Below, one piece after another: positions 9,459-18,345 of a DNA stretch of 64,000 nt. The first letter of the stretch is position 1. Each line of letters starts with the position of its first letter. A program made the translations under genes and the position numbers. The notes under the pieces are model-generated. The model was given only the letters and a program-made list of their open reading frames with translations, made no database searches and was not told the origin of the DNA. The stretch is from Brevibacillus fulvus (GTDB lineage Bacteria > Bacillota > Bacilli > Brevibacillales > Brevibacillaceae), in NCBI RefSeq assembly GCF_016908525.1, contig NZ_JAFBEB010000001.1, positions 374,501 through 438,500 of the forward strand, in the 5' to 3' direction.

Positions 9459-10388
9459 ATGACGCTGGATCCTCAGGTTGCTGCTTTGCTGGAGTATTTA
9501 CGCAGCGTTCCCCAACCACGTACTTTATCGCCAGAAACAGCGAGAAAAGCGATGGAAGATCGAGTGCGTTTGCAAAAGAAAGACCCGGTTGGCAAAATCG
9601 AGAACCGTACGATACCCGGACCGGCCGGCGAAATCCCGATCCGACTGTACTATCCTACGCAGGAACAGGCGCAATATCCGGTTCTCGTTTTTTTCCACGG
9701 CGGCGGCTGGGTGCTGGGCAGTCTGAATACGCACGATGACATTTGCTGTGCCTTAACGAACAGGGCCCATTGCCTGACGATCTCGGTTGATTACCGTCTG
9801 GCGCCGGAGCACAAGTTTCCCGCGGCGGTGGAAGACGCCTACGCCGCAGTGGAATGGACGTACCGCCATGCCAACCAGCTGCAGGCCGATCCCCGGCGGA
9901 TCGCGGTCGGCGGCGACAGTGCCGGAGGAAATCTGGCTGCGGTCGTTGCCCTATTGGCGAAGGAAAAACAGACGCCGCCGCTTGTGTTCCAACTGCTGAT
10001 TTATCCCAGTACGAGTCTGAAAGAAGATACGGTGTCTAAACGTCAGTTTGCCCACGGCTATTTGCTGACAGAAGAGTCCATGCTCTGGTTTCGCGAACAA
10101 TATTTGCGCGAGCAAGCCGATCAGGACAATCCGCTCGCCTCACCGCTCTTGTACGAAGATTTCCGGGGATTGCCTGCAGCTTACGTCATGACGGCTGAAT
10201 ATGACCCGCTGCGCGACGAGGGAGAAGCGTACGCCGAGAAACTGCGGCAGGCCGGGGTTCCGGTGCAGTGTGAACGTTTTGCGGGAATGACCCACGGTTT
10301 TGTCAGCATGAGCAGTTATGTCGTCAAAGGAAAGCTGGCCTTGGACAAGGCCGGGGAGGTATTGCAACAAGCTTTCTATCCAGCTTAA
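9459..10388 (+). CDS. Alpha/beta-hydrolase esterase of the hormone-sensitive lipase family (EST2-like)
   Basis: A 309-residue cytosolic carboxylesterase acting on short acyl esters. The oxyanion-hole motif HGGGW is at 80-84, the nucleophile S154 is in GDSAGG, the acid D249 is in EYDPLRDEG and the catalytic H279 is in MTHGF, so the active site is complete. Long stretches (VDYRLAPEHKFPAAVEDAY, FQLLIYPST) closely match the thermophilic EST2 of Alicyclobacillus acidocaldarius as I remember it, hinting at a related host. There is no signal peptide. GAGGAGGAG precedes the ATG. Confidence 0.93.
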   Translation: MTLDPQVAALLEYLRSVPQPRTLSPETARKAMEDRVRLQKKDPVGKIENRTIPGPAGEIPIRLYYPTQEQAQYPVLVFFHGGGWVLGSLNTHDDICCALTNRAHCLTISVDYRLAPEHKFPAAVEDAYAAVEWTYRHANQLQADPRRIAVGGDSAGGNLAAVVALLAKEKQTPPLVFQLLIYPSTSLKEDTVSKRQFAHGYLLTEESMLWFREQYLREQADQDNPLASPLLYEDFRGLPAAYVMTAEYDPLRDEGEAYAEKLRQAGVPVQCERFAGMTHGFVSMSSYVVKGKLALDKAGEVLQQAFYPA

Positions 10389-10496
10389 CTTCGCCGGACA
10401 CATTTTTACATAGGCTTTCCGGCAAAAATGGAGTATGCTTATAGGAAAAGGAAAGTTTTTCATACAGGTCAGCTGTTCACTAGGAGTCGTTAAGGT

Positions 10497-11594
10497 ATGA
10501 AAATTGCAGAAACGTTTTTGGTGGCGGTTGTCGGTTCTGTCATTTTGGTCTGGTGTCATGTGCCGCTTGCCTGGCTGCTTGGATCGATGATCGCCGTTAT
10601 TCTCTGGCAAGCGCTCAGCAAACGGCGTTTGGGCGCTCCGTCTGCTTTGCGGCAAATCGCTTCTGTCCCTTTGGGCTATATGTTGGGTGCTTCCTTTACG
10701 CTGGAGACCGCTCGGCAAATCGTCTCTCAGTTGCCGATGATGTTTGCCCTGACCGTGTCCCTGATTATCGTCAGCCTGCTATTGGGGTATTTTGTCTCCA
10801 AAAAATGCGGTCTGGAAGTGGAGAGCGGGATCTTTGGCAGCGTGCCCGGCGGATTATCCCAAATGGTGCTGGTCGCCGAAGAGTTTGAGCGGGTTGATGT
10901 GACCGCCGTTTCGTTTATGCAGACGATCCGCTTGCTTTCGGTAGTGTTTATTGTGCCGTTTTTTGCCGTTCACGGCTTAGGACATGCAGACAGCTTGCAC
11001 AGTCAGTCATTGGCCGGCCACGTGACCCCGATTCATCAATCTGCCGTCTTGACTGATTATGGGTTGTACGGGATTGTCGCGATTGTTGGCGCGATGCTCG
11101 CCTCCAGGATCGGATTGCCCGCGGCTGTCTTGACCGGCCCTTTGCTGGCAACGGCTGTTCTGACCATCGTCTCCGGCAAAACAGCACCGGAATTGCCGCA
11201 GTGGATTGTGACCCTTTCCCAAATTGTCATTGGCACCTATATTGGCTTAAAATTGAAAGTAGATAAGCTCGGGCGGTTGCGCAAGATTGCGGTCTATACG
11301 ATTTGCAGCAGTGTGTTGCTCGTGTTTCTCTCTTTGCTGGTGGGCGTATGGCTGTCCGGACTGACGGATGTCAGTGTGGCCACCGGCTTTTTAAGTACAG
11401 CTCCCGGCGGCGTCGCCGAAATGGGGTTGACCGCATCGTTGGTGCATGCTGATTTATCTATGGTAGGAAGTTACCAAGTGTTTCGAATCTTTTTTATTAT
11501 GTTTGCGATCCCGCCTTTGCTAAAATGGTGGTTAAAGCGGCGGGAAGCTCGGATGATTCCGGAAAAACAATCAAAGGAGCAACAGGCAAAATGA
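10497..11594 (+). CDS. AbrB family integral membrane protein (COG3180)
   Basis: A 365-residue protein with about ten membrane helices. Two internal copies of the family signature appear, SVPGGLSQM (near 122) and TAPGGVAEMG (near 300), showing the duplicated AbrB domain. This is the 'ammonia monooxygenase-like' AbrB membrane family, unrelated to the DNA-binding AbrB transition regulator; its transport role and substrate are undefined. The stop overlaps the start of ypdA by four bases (ATGA), so the two are translationally coupled. Confidence 0.88.
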   Translation: MKIAETFLVAVVGSVILVWCHVPLAWLLGSMIAVILWQALSKRRLGAPSALRQIASVPLGYMLGASFTLETARQIVSQLPMMFALTVSLIIVSLLLGYFVSKKCGLEVESGIFGSVPGGLSQMVLVAEEFERVDVTAVSFMQTIRLLSVVFIVPFFAVHGLGHADSLHSQSLAGHVTPIHQSAVLTDYGLYGIVAIVGAMLASRIGLPAAVLTGPLLATAVLTIVSGKTAPELPQWIVTLSQIVIGTYIGLKLKVDKLGRLRKIAVYTICSSVLLVFLSLLVGVWLSGLTDVSVATGFLSTAPGGVAEMGLTASLVHADLSMVGSYQVFRIFFIMFAIPPLLKWWLKRREARMIPEKQSKEQQAK

Positions 11595-12580
11595 AGGAAC
11601 AAGCGATCATCATTGGGGCAGGGCCATGCGGATTGGCTGCTGCCGTGGAATTGAAAAGAGCGGGAATCAACCCGTTGATCATTGAAAAAGGAACGTTAGT
11701 CAATTCGATCTATCAATATCCGACGTATATGATTTTTCACAGCACGGCGCCGCGGTTGGAGATTGGCGATATTCCGTTTACAACGCCGAATGAAAAGCCG
11801 ACCCGGCTGGAGGGGCTGAATTATTACCGTACCGTTGCCAACCGTTATGAGTTGCGGACCCGTTTGTTCGAGACGGTGACCAGTGTGGAACGAACCGGAT
11901 CAGGTTTTGCTTTGCACACCGTTGACCGGTTTCAGCAGAATCATACTTATCAGACAGACAATGTGATTATCGCCACCGGTTACTTCGACCATCCGAATCG
12001 TCTGAATGTACCGGGAGAAAATTTGCCCAAAGTGTTTTCCTTGTACAAGGAAGCCCATCCGTTTGCCGGTCAAAAGGTCGCCATAGTCGGCGGCAACAAC
12101 TCGGCGGTGGATGCTGCGCTTGATCTGGAACGTGTGGGCGCGGAAGTGACGGTGATCATGCGCGGCTCGCAAATTTCCGAGCGGGTCAAAAGCTGGGTAA
12201 GGCCGGTGTTCGAAAGCGCCGTCAATAATGGGCGCATTCGTCTGCTGCTCTCGTCAAGTGTAACGGAAATTGCCGATCGATACATCCGCGTCAATGCCAA
12301 TGGCGAGCCGCTCACGCTGGAAAACGATTTTGTCTTTACCCTGATCGGATTCCGTCCCGATCGTACCATGCTGCATTCGCTCGGGGTCGAAACCGACCCG
12401 GAAACGGGGGTTCCTCGCTTTGATGAACAGACGATGGAAACGAATGTACCGGGTGTGTTTATTGCGGGGGTGATCGCTGCCGGCAATCATGCCAATGCGA
12501 TTTTTATTGAGAACGGCCGTTTTCACGGAAAGCTGATCGCCGATTATTTGGCGGCCAAGGGCACTCAGCTGGAAAAGTAA
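11591..12580 (+). CDS. ypdA: Bacillithiol disulfide reductase YpdA (Bdr)
   Basis: A 329-residue FAD/NADPH flavoprotein of the thioredoxin-reductase-like fold that reduces bacillithiol disulfide in Bacillota. The FAD loop IIGAGPCGLAA lies at the N-terminus, and the NADPH loop VGGNNSAVDAALDL near residue 160. A CxxC redox pair as in thioredoxin reductase is absent, as expected; the family relies on a cysteine in the first loop (C in GPCGLA). I chose ATG 11591 because AAAGGAG lies about ten bases upstream; earlier in-frame starts fall inside the AbrB-type gene. Coupling to that membrane gene is unexplained. Confidence 0.92.
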   Translation: MKEQAIIIGAGPCGLAAAVELKRAGINPLIIEKGTLVNSIYQYPTYMIFHSTAPRLEIGDIPFTTPNEKPTRLEGLNYYRTVANRYELRTRLFETVTSVERTGSGFALHTVDRFQQNHTYQTDNVIIATGYFDHPNRLNVPGENLPKVFSLYKEAHPFAGQKVAIVGGNNSAVDAALDLERVGAEVTVIMRGSQISERVKSWVRPVFESAVNNGRIRLLLSSSVTEIADRYIRVNANGEPLTLENDFVFTLIGFRPDRTMLHSLGVETDPETGVPRFDEQTMETNVPGVFIAGVIAAGNHANAIFIENGRFHGKLIADYLAAKGTQLEK

Positions 12581-12665
12581 GCGTTTGGCAAATTTTCTCT
12601 GCAATTCGGCAAAGCATCGGATAAAATGGACATAAGAGATTCCGAATCGGGAAAGGGTGTTGTCC

Positions 12666-13235
12666 ATGGCCAACCGTGCACTGATTGTGATTGATTATAC
12701 CGTCGATTTTGTTGCCGATGATGGGGCGTTGACATGCGGAAAACCGGGGCAGGCAATTGAAGACAGGTTGGTGGCGCTGACCAAGGATGCGATTGAAGCT
12801 GGCGATTTTGTCGTATTTGCCGTTGACTTGCATCATCCCGAAGATCCCTACCATCCGGAGAGTCGCTTGTTTCCGCCGCACAATTTGGCAGGTACGCCGG
12901 GCAGGGATTTGTACGGCAAACTGGCAGAGCTTTATCAGCAGACGAAGGAACGGGAGAATGTCCACTACATGGACAAAACGCGGTACAGCGCTTTTGCCGG
13001 AACCGACCTGGAACTGAAATTGCGGGGTAGGGGCATTCAGGAGCTGCATCTGGTCGGAGTCTGCACAGATATTTGTGTGCTGCATACCGCAGTTGATGCC
13101 TATAACAAAGGGTTTGCGATCGTCGTCCATGCGGATGCGGTTGCCAGTTTCAACCAAGCCGGACATGAGTGGGCTTTGACTCATTTTACCGGGAGTCTGG
13201 GTGCGAAGGTCGTGCCGGCTGCAGCTGTCAATTAA
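12666..13235 (+). CDS. Isochorismatase-family cysteine hydrolase, probable nicotinamidase
   Basis: A 189-residue cytosolic hydrolase. The catalytic triad of the family is in place: D10 (VIDYTVDF), a lysine in MDKTRYSAF and the nucleophilic cysteine in GVCTDICVLH preceded by the cis-peptide region. The metal-binding DLHHPEDPYHPES stretch points to nicotinamidase (nicotinamide to nicotinate in NAD salvage) rather than to isochorismatase. ATG 12666 is chosen over GTG 12657 because GAAAGGG is well spaced from it. Relation to pncA is likely but other amides cannot be excluded. Confidence 0.85.
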   Translation: MANRALIVIDYTVDFVADDGALTCGKPGQAIEDRLVALTKDAIEAGDFVVFAVDLHHPEDPYHPESRLFPPHNLAGTPGRDLYGKLAELYQQTKERENVHYMDKTRYSAFAGTDLELKLRGRGIQELHLVGVCTDICVLHTAVDAYNKGFAIVVHADAVASFNQAGHEWALTHFTGSLGAKVVPAAAVN

Positions 13236-13297
13236 CAGAGGCAGAAATGTCCCGACACGCGCCTTTCTGCAACAAAAACAGGTTTGTCTGCGAACCG

Positions 13298-13327
13298 AGC
13301 AGTGTCCCCAGCGGCACTGCTTTTTTG
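13298..13327 (+). terminator. Terminator of the nicotinamidase-like gene
   Basis: AGCAGTG (13298-13304) pairs with CACTGCT (13315-13321), followed by TTTTTGTT. Confidence 0.82.
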
Positions 13328-13369
13328 TTATGTCGAAAAAGCGGGACGGATGTAAAAATGAAAAAAATG

Positions 13370-13398
13370 TTGACAGAAAATCGAGGGGGCAGTATATT
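13370..13398 (+). promoter_or_regulatory. Sigma-A promoter of the ribose operon
   Basis: TTGACA (13370-13375) and TATATT (13393-13398) are separated by exactly 17 bases, a near-consensus vegetative promoter. Transcription should start near 13405, just before the first palindrome. Confidence 0.88.
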
Positions 13399-13412
13399 TA
13401 ATGTGTCAAATG

Positions 13413-13426
13413 TGTAACCGTTTACA
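13413..13426 (+). promoter_or_regulatory. Operator 1 of the rbs operon (RbsR operator or CcpA cre site)
   Basis: TGTAACCGTTTACA is a near-palindrome with the central CG typical of LacI-family operators. It also fits the catabolite-responsive element consensus TGWAANCGNTNWCA at every position. Its place right after the predicted transcription start fits a repressor site. Confidence 0.75.
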
Positions 13427-13467
13427 GATTGAAAAAAGCAATGTTTTCTTTATTTTTTTAACGAATA

Positions 13468-13481
13468 TGTAACCGGTTACA
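13468..13481 (+). promoter_or_regulatory. Operator 2 of the rbs operon (RbsR operator or CcpA cre site)
   Basis: TGTAACCGGTTACA is a perfect 14-base palindrome, 55 bases after the first site (about five helical turns) and 40 bases before rbsR. The spacing would allow two bound repressors to interact, or one site may serve RbsR and the other CcpA. Confidence 0.75.
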
Positions 13482-13507
13482 GATAAAAGTCTGGCGGTGT
13501 TGTGATT

Positions 13508-14512
13508 TTGGCGACAATTCGGGATGTTGCAAAATTGGCTGGAGTATCCGTAGCGACCGTTTCACGGGTGATCAACCAAAACGGTTATGTCACGAAGGAT
13601 ACGGAACAAAAAGTCAGGAAAGTGATTGAATTGCTTCATTATGAACCGAATGCCGTTGCCAGAGGGCTTGCGGGCAAGCAGACAGGAACGATTGCTTTTA
13701 TCTTGCCTGATATTTCCAATCCGTTTTTTCCGGAAGTAGCCCGTGCAGTTGAAGATGTGGCCCAGGCGCATGGCTATACGGTCATTCTCTGCAATTCCGA
13801 TGATGAAGGACACAAAGAACGTTCTTATATCGAGGTTCTCAAAAAGAAGTATATTGATGGAATTATTTTTGCTTCCAACACAATGGGGCAGGAGGATATG
13901 CAAAAGCTGTATCATATCGACGATCTCCCTGTCGTTGCGCTGGACCGCGCGCCAACCAACCAGACTTGTTCGGTTATTCGCTCCAAAAACTATGCGGGAG
14001 CACAGATGGCGGTCAACCATTTGCTTTCAATCGGTTGCCGAAAAATTGCGCATATTTACGGACCGCCGCAATTTGTCACTGCGAGGGAGCGGTTGGCCGG
14101 CTATCAAGAGCTGGTGAAAAAATTCCCGTGGTATTCGCCCGATTTGATGGTTCCCGGCAATTTTCACCTCGATGGCGGAATGAAGGCAGCGGAACAATTG
14201 CTGCGCGCTCATCCTGATGTCGATGGCATTTTTGCCGGAAATGATCTGATGGCATTGGGTGCTTTAAAAACGATGAGCCGATTGGGCATACGCGTGCCGG
14301 AGCAAATTTCGATTTGCGGCTTTGATGGCATCGCCTTGACGGCGGTGACGGAACCGGAATTGACGACGATCGCACAGCCTATCTACGAAATGGGAGCAAC
14401 GGCGGCTCGCGTATTGATCGAAAAAATCCAGGGCAATGACACGAACGCGCAAGAATATGAACTGGAAGTAGAATTAGTGGAACGAGGCACAACCAGAAAG
14501 AAGGTAACGTGA
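13508..14512 (+). CDS. rbsR: LacI-family ribose operon repressor RbsR
   Basis: A 334-residue transcriptional repressor. The N-terminal helix-turn-helix reads ATIRDVAKLAGVSVATVSRV, followed by the hinge and a periplasmic-binding-like sensor domain (about 60-330). TTG 13508 gives the standard LacI-type N-terminus and better spacing to GGCGGTG; GTG 13502 would add two residues. It is first gene of rbsRKDACB, so it should regulate its own operon through the palindromes upstream. Its stop overlaps the rbsK start. Confidence 0.93.
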   Translation: MATIRDVAKLAGVSVATVSRVINQNGYVTKDTEQKVRKVIELLHYEPNAVARGLAGKQTGTIAFILPDISNPFFPEVARAVEDVAQAHGYTVILCNSDDEGHKERSYIEVLKKKYIDGIIFASNTMGQEDMQKLYHIDDLPVVALDRAPTNQTCSVIRSKNYAGAQMAVNHLLSIGCRKIAHIYGPPQFVTARERLAGYQELVKKFPWYSPDLMVPGNFHLDGGMKAAEQLLRAHPDVDGIFAGNDLMALGALKTMSRLGIRVPEQISICGFDGIALTAVTEPELTTIAQPIYEMGATAARVLIEKIQGNDTNAQEYELEVELVERGTTRKKVT

Positions 14513-15450
14513 TGAACAAAATCCCACGCATTGCCGTTGTCGGCAGTCTCAATATGGATATTGTGGTGGAAGCGGATCGTCCGCCGCAAATGGGGGAAAC
14601 GGTTCCGGGGAATCGGGTGCACTTTATACCCGGCGGCAAAGGAGCCAATCAGGCGGTCGCCTGCGCGCGCCTCGGTGCGCAAACCGTCATGATCGGTTCC
14701 GTTGGCAAAGATGCCTTTGGCCAACAATTGCTCACTGCTTTGCAAAACGATGGCATTGTGACACAGACAATCAAACAGGTGGAGGATGCCAGCACCGGAA
14801 TTGCCTCGATTTTGTTGTCGCAAGGGGACAACAGCATCGTCGTTGTCGCCGGAGCCAACGCTCATTGTCTGCCGGAAGACCTGGATCAACAACGGTCCAG
14901 CATCGAACAAGCGGATGCCATACTCTTGCAGCTGGAAGTTCCGCTGCCGACCGTGCTTTATGCCGCCAAGCAAGCGAAACAGCTGGGCAAACAAGTTATT
15001 CTCAACCCGGCGCCTGCGCAGGATTTGCCTGCAGAATTGTTGGCAAACGTCGATGTGCTGATTCCGAACGAATACGAACTCGCCTTGCTGGCCGGCGTAG
15101 AAGTCACCGATGAAACCAGTTTGCGGAAGGCGATGCAACTTTTGCTGGACAAAGGGGTCGGTATCGTCATTACAACTTTGGGCGCGGACGGAGCTGCCTA
15201 CCTGACGGATGACGGAACGTTTGGTCGAGTAACGGGGTATCAGGTGGACGTCGTGGATACAACCGGCGCAGGTGATTCCTTCAATGCCGGTGTTGCCGTC
15301 TCCCTTGCCAAAGGATCGAGTGTACAGGATGCGATCCGCTATGCCAGCATGGTAGGCGCGCTGGCTGTAACCAAACTGGGCGCACAGCAAGGGATGCCTA
15401 CGGCCGACGAAGTCGAGCAATTTTCCCGCCAACGAGGTGAACTAGCATGA
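14512..15450 (+). CDS. rbsK: Ribokinase
   Basis: A 312-residue PfkB-family kinase that phosphorylates D-ribose to ribose 5-phosphate. Both signatures are visible: the N-terminal glycine-rich region FIPGGKGANQAVACARLG (about 40-57) and the C-terminal anion-hole/catalytic motif DTTGAGDSFNAG (near 248), whose second aspartate is the base. ATG 14512 overlaps the rbsR stop by one base, and AGAAGG precedes it. The 3' end overlaps rbsD by four bases. Confidence 0.97.
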   Translation: MNKIPRIAVVGSLNMDIVVEADRPPQMGETVPGNRVHFIPGGKGANQAVACARLGAQTVMIGSVGKDAFGQQLLTALQNDGIVTQTIKQVEDASTGIASILLSQGDNSIVVVAGANAHCLPEDLDQQRSSIEQADAILLQLEVPLPTVLYAAKQAKQLGKQVILNPAPAQDLPAELLANVDVLIPNEYELALLAGVEVTDETSLRKAMQLLLDKGVGIVITTLGADGAAYLTDDGTFGRVTGYQVDVVDTTGAGDSFNAGVAVSLAKGSSVQDAIRYASMVGALAVTKLGAQQGMPTADEVEQFSRQRGELA

Positions 15451-15842
15451 AAAAATTTGGGATGTTGAACAGCGAGATCACCAAGGTGATCAGTGAACTT
15501 GGCCATACCGATCAAATTGTGATCGCGGATGCGGGTTTGCCGATCCCGCCAGGGGTGAAACGGATCGACCTGGCATTAGTGCCCGGCCTGCCTTCGTTTC
15601 TCGTTACATTGGAAACGATCCTCGCCGAGATGCAAGTGGAAAAAGTGGTCTATGCAGAGGAAATGGCGGAAAAAAATCCAAAGTTGAAGCAGGAAATGTC
15701 AGGCATGCTGGAAGGAATGGAAAGCGAGACGGTCACCCATGAGCAGTTCAAACAATTGACCAGGCATGCAAAAGCGGTGATTCGAACAGGGGAATGTACT
15801 CCTTACGCAAATATCATTCTGCAAGCGGGGGTTATCTTTTAA
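15447..15842 (+). CDS. rbsD: D-ribose pyranase
   Basis: A 131-residue cytosolic enzyme that interconverts beta-pyranose and beta-furanose forms of D-ribose so that ribokinase can use the sugar. The family N-terminus with the catalytic histidine (ELGHTDQIVIADAGLPIP, H about residue 20) and the C-terminal ECTPYANIIL are intact, at standard length. It starts inside the rbsK stop (ATGA overlap). Confidence 0.97.
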   Translation: MKKFGMLNSEITKVISELGHTDQIVIADAGLPIPPGVKRIDLALVPGLPSFLVTLETILAEMQVEKVVYAEEMAEKNPKLKQEMSGMLEGMESETVTHEQFKQLTRHAKAVIRTGECTPYANIILQAGVIF

Positions 15843-15856
15843 AAGGTGGGGTATTC

Positions 15857-17365
15857 ATGGCAGAGCTATTGTTGGAAATGAAGAACATTAGCAAATCCTT
15901 TCCCGGTGTGAAGGTGCTGGATGGAGTGGAGCTCCGCCTGGAACGGGGTGAAGTGCTTGCGCTGATGGGGGAAAACGGTGCAGGCAAGTCCACCTTAATG
16001 AAAATTCTCGGCGGAATTTACAGCAAAGATCAAGGCACGATCACGGTCAAAGGACAGCAGCTTGAGCAAATGACGACGGCGACGGCTGCGAAAATGGGGA
16101 TCGCGATCATTCACCAGGAGCTGAATTTGATTCCCCACTTGAGCATCATGGAAAATATGTTTCTCGGACGCGAATTTACCATTGGCAAAACGAAATGGAT
16201 CAACTGGCGGCTGATGCGGAAAGAAGCGCAAAAATATTTGGACCAGCTGGGCATTCAGCTTGATCCTGCGACGTTGGTTGGCGAGTTATCCGTCGGTCAG
16301 CAGCAGATGATTGAAATTGCGAAAGCGTTATCAATGCAAGCAGACATCCTCGTGCTGGATGAACCAACGGCTGCCTTGACCAACCGCGAGATTGAATCGT
16401 TGTTTGAAGTCATTCACTCCTTGCGGGAAAAAGGGGTCGGGATGATCTACATCTCCCACCGGATGGAAGAAATTTTTCAAATTTGCGATCGTATCACCGT
16501 GCTGCGCGATGGTCAGTTTGTCGGGACAAAACGGACGAGCGAAACGAGCATGGATGAAATCGTCCGCATGATGGTCGGTCGGGAAATTACTGAACGGTTC
16601 CCCAAAATCGAAGTTCAGCTTGGCGCGGAACGATTGCGACTGGAAGGAGTTTCGCGCACAGGCAAACTCCATCAAATTTCTTTCTCTGTTCGCGGCGGAG
16701 AAATTCTGGGAATTGCCGGATTGATGGGCGCGGGACGAACCGAGTTGGCGCGCGTCTTGTTTGGAGCAGATCCGATTGACCAGGGGCGCATCTTCATTGA
16801 TGGACAAGAAGTCCGCATCAAGAAGCCTCGAGACGCGATTCGCGCCGGTATCGCTCTCGTTACGGAGGACCGCAAGGAAGAAGGTTTGGTGCTTTCCCAA
16901 ACGATTCGCGAAAATTTGGCCTTGCCCAATCTGGGCAGATTGTCCGCAGGCGGTTTTCTGCAATTCGGCAAAGAAAAAAGCTTGACGGAAGAAATGATCC
17001 GCAGCTTGTTGATCAAAGCGCATAGCGGGGAACAAACCGTTGGCTCGCTGAGCGGCGGGAACCAGCAAAAAGTCGTGATTGGCAAATGGTTGGCGACCCG
17101 GCCGAAGATTTTGATTTTGGACGAGCCGACGAGAGGAGTCGACATCGGGGCGAAGAAGGAAATTTATGACTTGATGAATCGACTGGTGAAAGAAGGCGTG
17201 GCGATTATCATGATTTCCTCCGAAATGCCGGAAGTTTTGGGGATGAGTGACCGGATTCTCGTGATGCACGAAGGTCGCATCACCGGAGAATTCAGCCGTG
17301 AGGAAGCCACACAGGAAAAAATTATGCACGCCGCAGCAGGGGGAGGAAATAGCTATGCAAGCTGA
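15857..17365 (+). CDS. rbsA: Ribose ABC transporter ATP-binding protein
   Basis: A 502-residue double-ATPase of the carbohydrate-uptake type 2 class. The first Walker A (GENGAGKST, about 37-45), Q-loop, signature LSVGQQQ and Walker B ILVLDEPTAAL are canonical; the second half has the degenerate GLMGAGRTE loop but an intact LSGGNQQK signature, as in all RbsA proteins. ATG 15857 follows AAAGGTGGGG; the ORF is open further upstream but overlaps rbsD. It works with RbsC and RbsB. Confidence 0.97.
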   Translation: MAELLLEMKNISKSFPGVKVLDGVELRLERGEVLALMGENGAGKSTLMKILGGIYSKDQGTITVKGQQLEQMTTATAAKMGIAIIHQELNLIPHLSIMENMFLGREFTIGKTKWINWRLMRKEAQKYLDQLGIQLDPATLVGELSVGQQQMIEIAKALSMQADILVLDEPTAALTNREIESLFEVIHSLREKGVGMIYISHRMEEIFQICDRITVLRDGQFVGTKRTSETSMDEIVRMMVGREITERFPKIEVQLGAERLRLEGVSRTGKLHQISFSVRGGEILGIAGLMGAGRTELARVLFGADPIDQGRIFIDGQEVRIKKPRDAIRAGIALVTEDRKEEGLVLSQTIRENLALPNLGRLSAGGFLQFGKEKSLTEEMIRSLLIKAHSGEQTVGSLSGGNQQKVVIGKWLATRPKILILDEPTRGVDIGAKKEIYDLMNRLVKEGVAIIMISSEMPEVLGMSDRILVMHEGRITGEFSREEATQEKIMHAAAGGGNSYAS

Positions 17366-18320
17366 AGTTCAACGTTCTGCGCAACTTCATAAAAAGGGTG
17401 CCAGTGTCATTCAACGGATGGGCCCTTTGCTTGGACTTGCATTGATTGTTATCGTGTTAAGCATTGTCAGTGACAACTTCCTGACAGTTAGCAATATTTT
17501 CAACGTTCTCCGGCAAATTTCCATCAATGCGCTGATTGCCTTTGGCATGACCTTTGTCATCCTGACCGGCGGCATTGACTTGTCCGTAGGGTCCATTTTG
17601 GCCTTGTCCAGTGCGCTCACAGCCGGTTTTATGGCCGGCGGCATGGACACATACCTGGCCGTGTTGCTTGGATTATTGGGCGGCGCCGTAATGGGTGCGA
17701 TCAATGGCTTGTTGATCGCTAAAGGCAAAGTCGCGCCATTCATCGCTACATTGGCGACAATGACCGTCTTCCGCGGTCTGACGCTCGTATACACCGAAGG
17801 CAAACCGGTGACAGGCCTGAATGATGATTTCGGCATGCTGGGAAAAGGATTTTTCCTCGATATTCCGATGCCGGTTATCTGGATGTTGATCTCCTTTGTC
17901 ATCTTGTATATTATCCTCAAAAATACAACGTTTGGCCGCCATGTGTATGCCTTGGGCAGCAACGAAGAAGCAACCAACCTGTCGGGGATCAGCACCTCGA
18001 AAGTAAAAGTGATCGTCTATTCCATCAGCGGCTTGTTTGCCGCCTTAAGCGGAATCATCCTGACTTCCCGCTTGAACTCCGCGCAACCGACGGCAGGGAC
18101 GTCGTACGAACTCGACGCGATCGCGGCGGTCGTACTCGGCGGAACCAGCTTGTCCGGCGGAAAAGGCTGGATTGTCGGCACGCTGATTGGGGCGATGATC
18201 ATCGGTGTGTTAGATAACGGTCTCAACTTGCTGAATGTCTCTTCTTTCTATCAGCAAGTTGTCAAAGGGGCGGTAATTTTGATCGCCGTTTTGCTGGACC
18301 GTTCTAAATCTCATAAATAA
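17355..18320 (+). CDS. rbsC: Ribose ABC transporter permease
   Basis: A 321-residue membrane protein with eight to ten helices of the BPD_transp_2 family. The conserved TGGIDLSVGSI loop (near 72) and the EAA-like segment NLSGISTSKVKV are present. ATG 17355 lies inside the end of rbsA (11-base overlap) behind GGGAGGAAA; translation coupling keeps ATPase and permease in step. Confidence 0.97.
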   Translation: MQAEVQRSAQLHKKGASVIQRMGPLLGLALIVIVLSIVSDNFLTVSNIFNVLRQISINALIAFGMTFVILTGGIDLSVGSILALSSALTAGFMAGGMDTYLAVLLGLLGGAVMGAINGLLIAKGKVAPFIATLATMTVFRGLTLVYTEGKPVTGLNDDFGMLGKGFFLDIPMPVIWMLISFVILYIILKNTTFGRHVYALGSNEEATNLSGISTSKVKVIVYSISGLFAALSGIILTSRLNSAQPTAGTSYELDAIAAVVLGGTSLSGGKGWIVGTLIGAMIIGVLDNGLNLLNVSSFYQQVVKGAVILIAVLLDRSKSHK

Positions 18321-18345
18321 ACCAAAGATAAGGGGAAATGAACAA

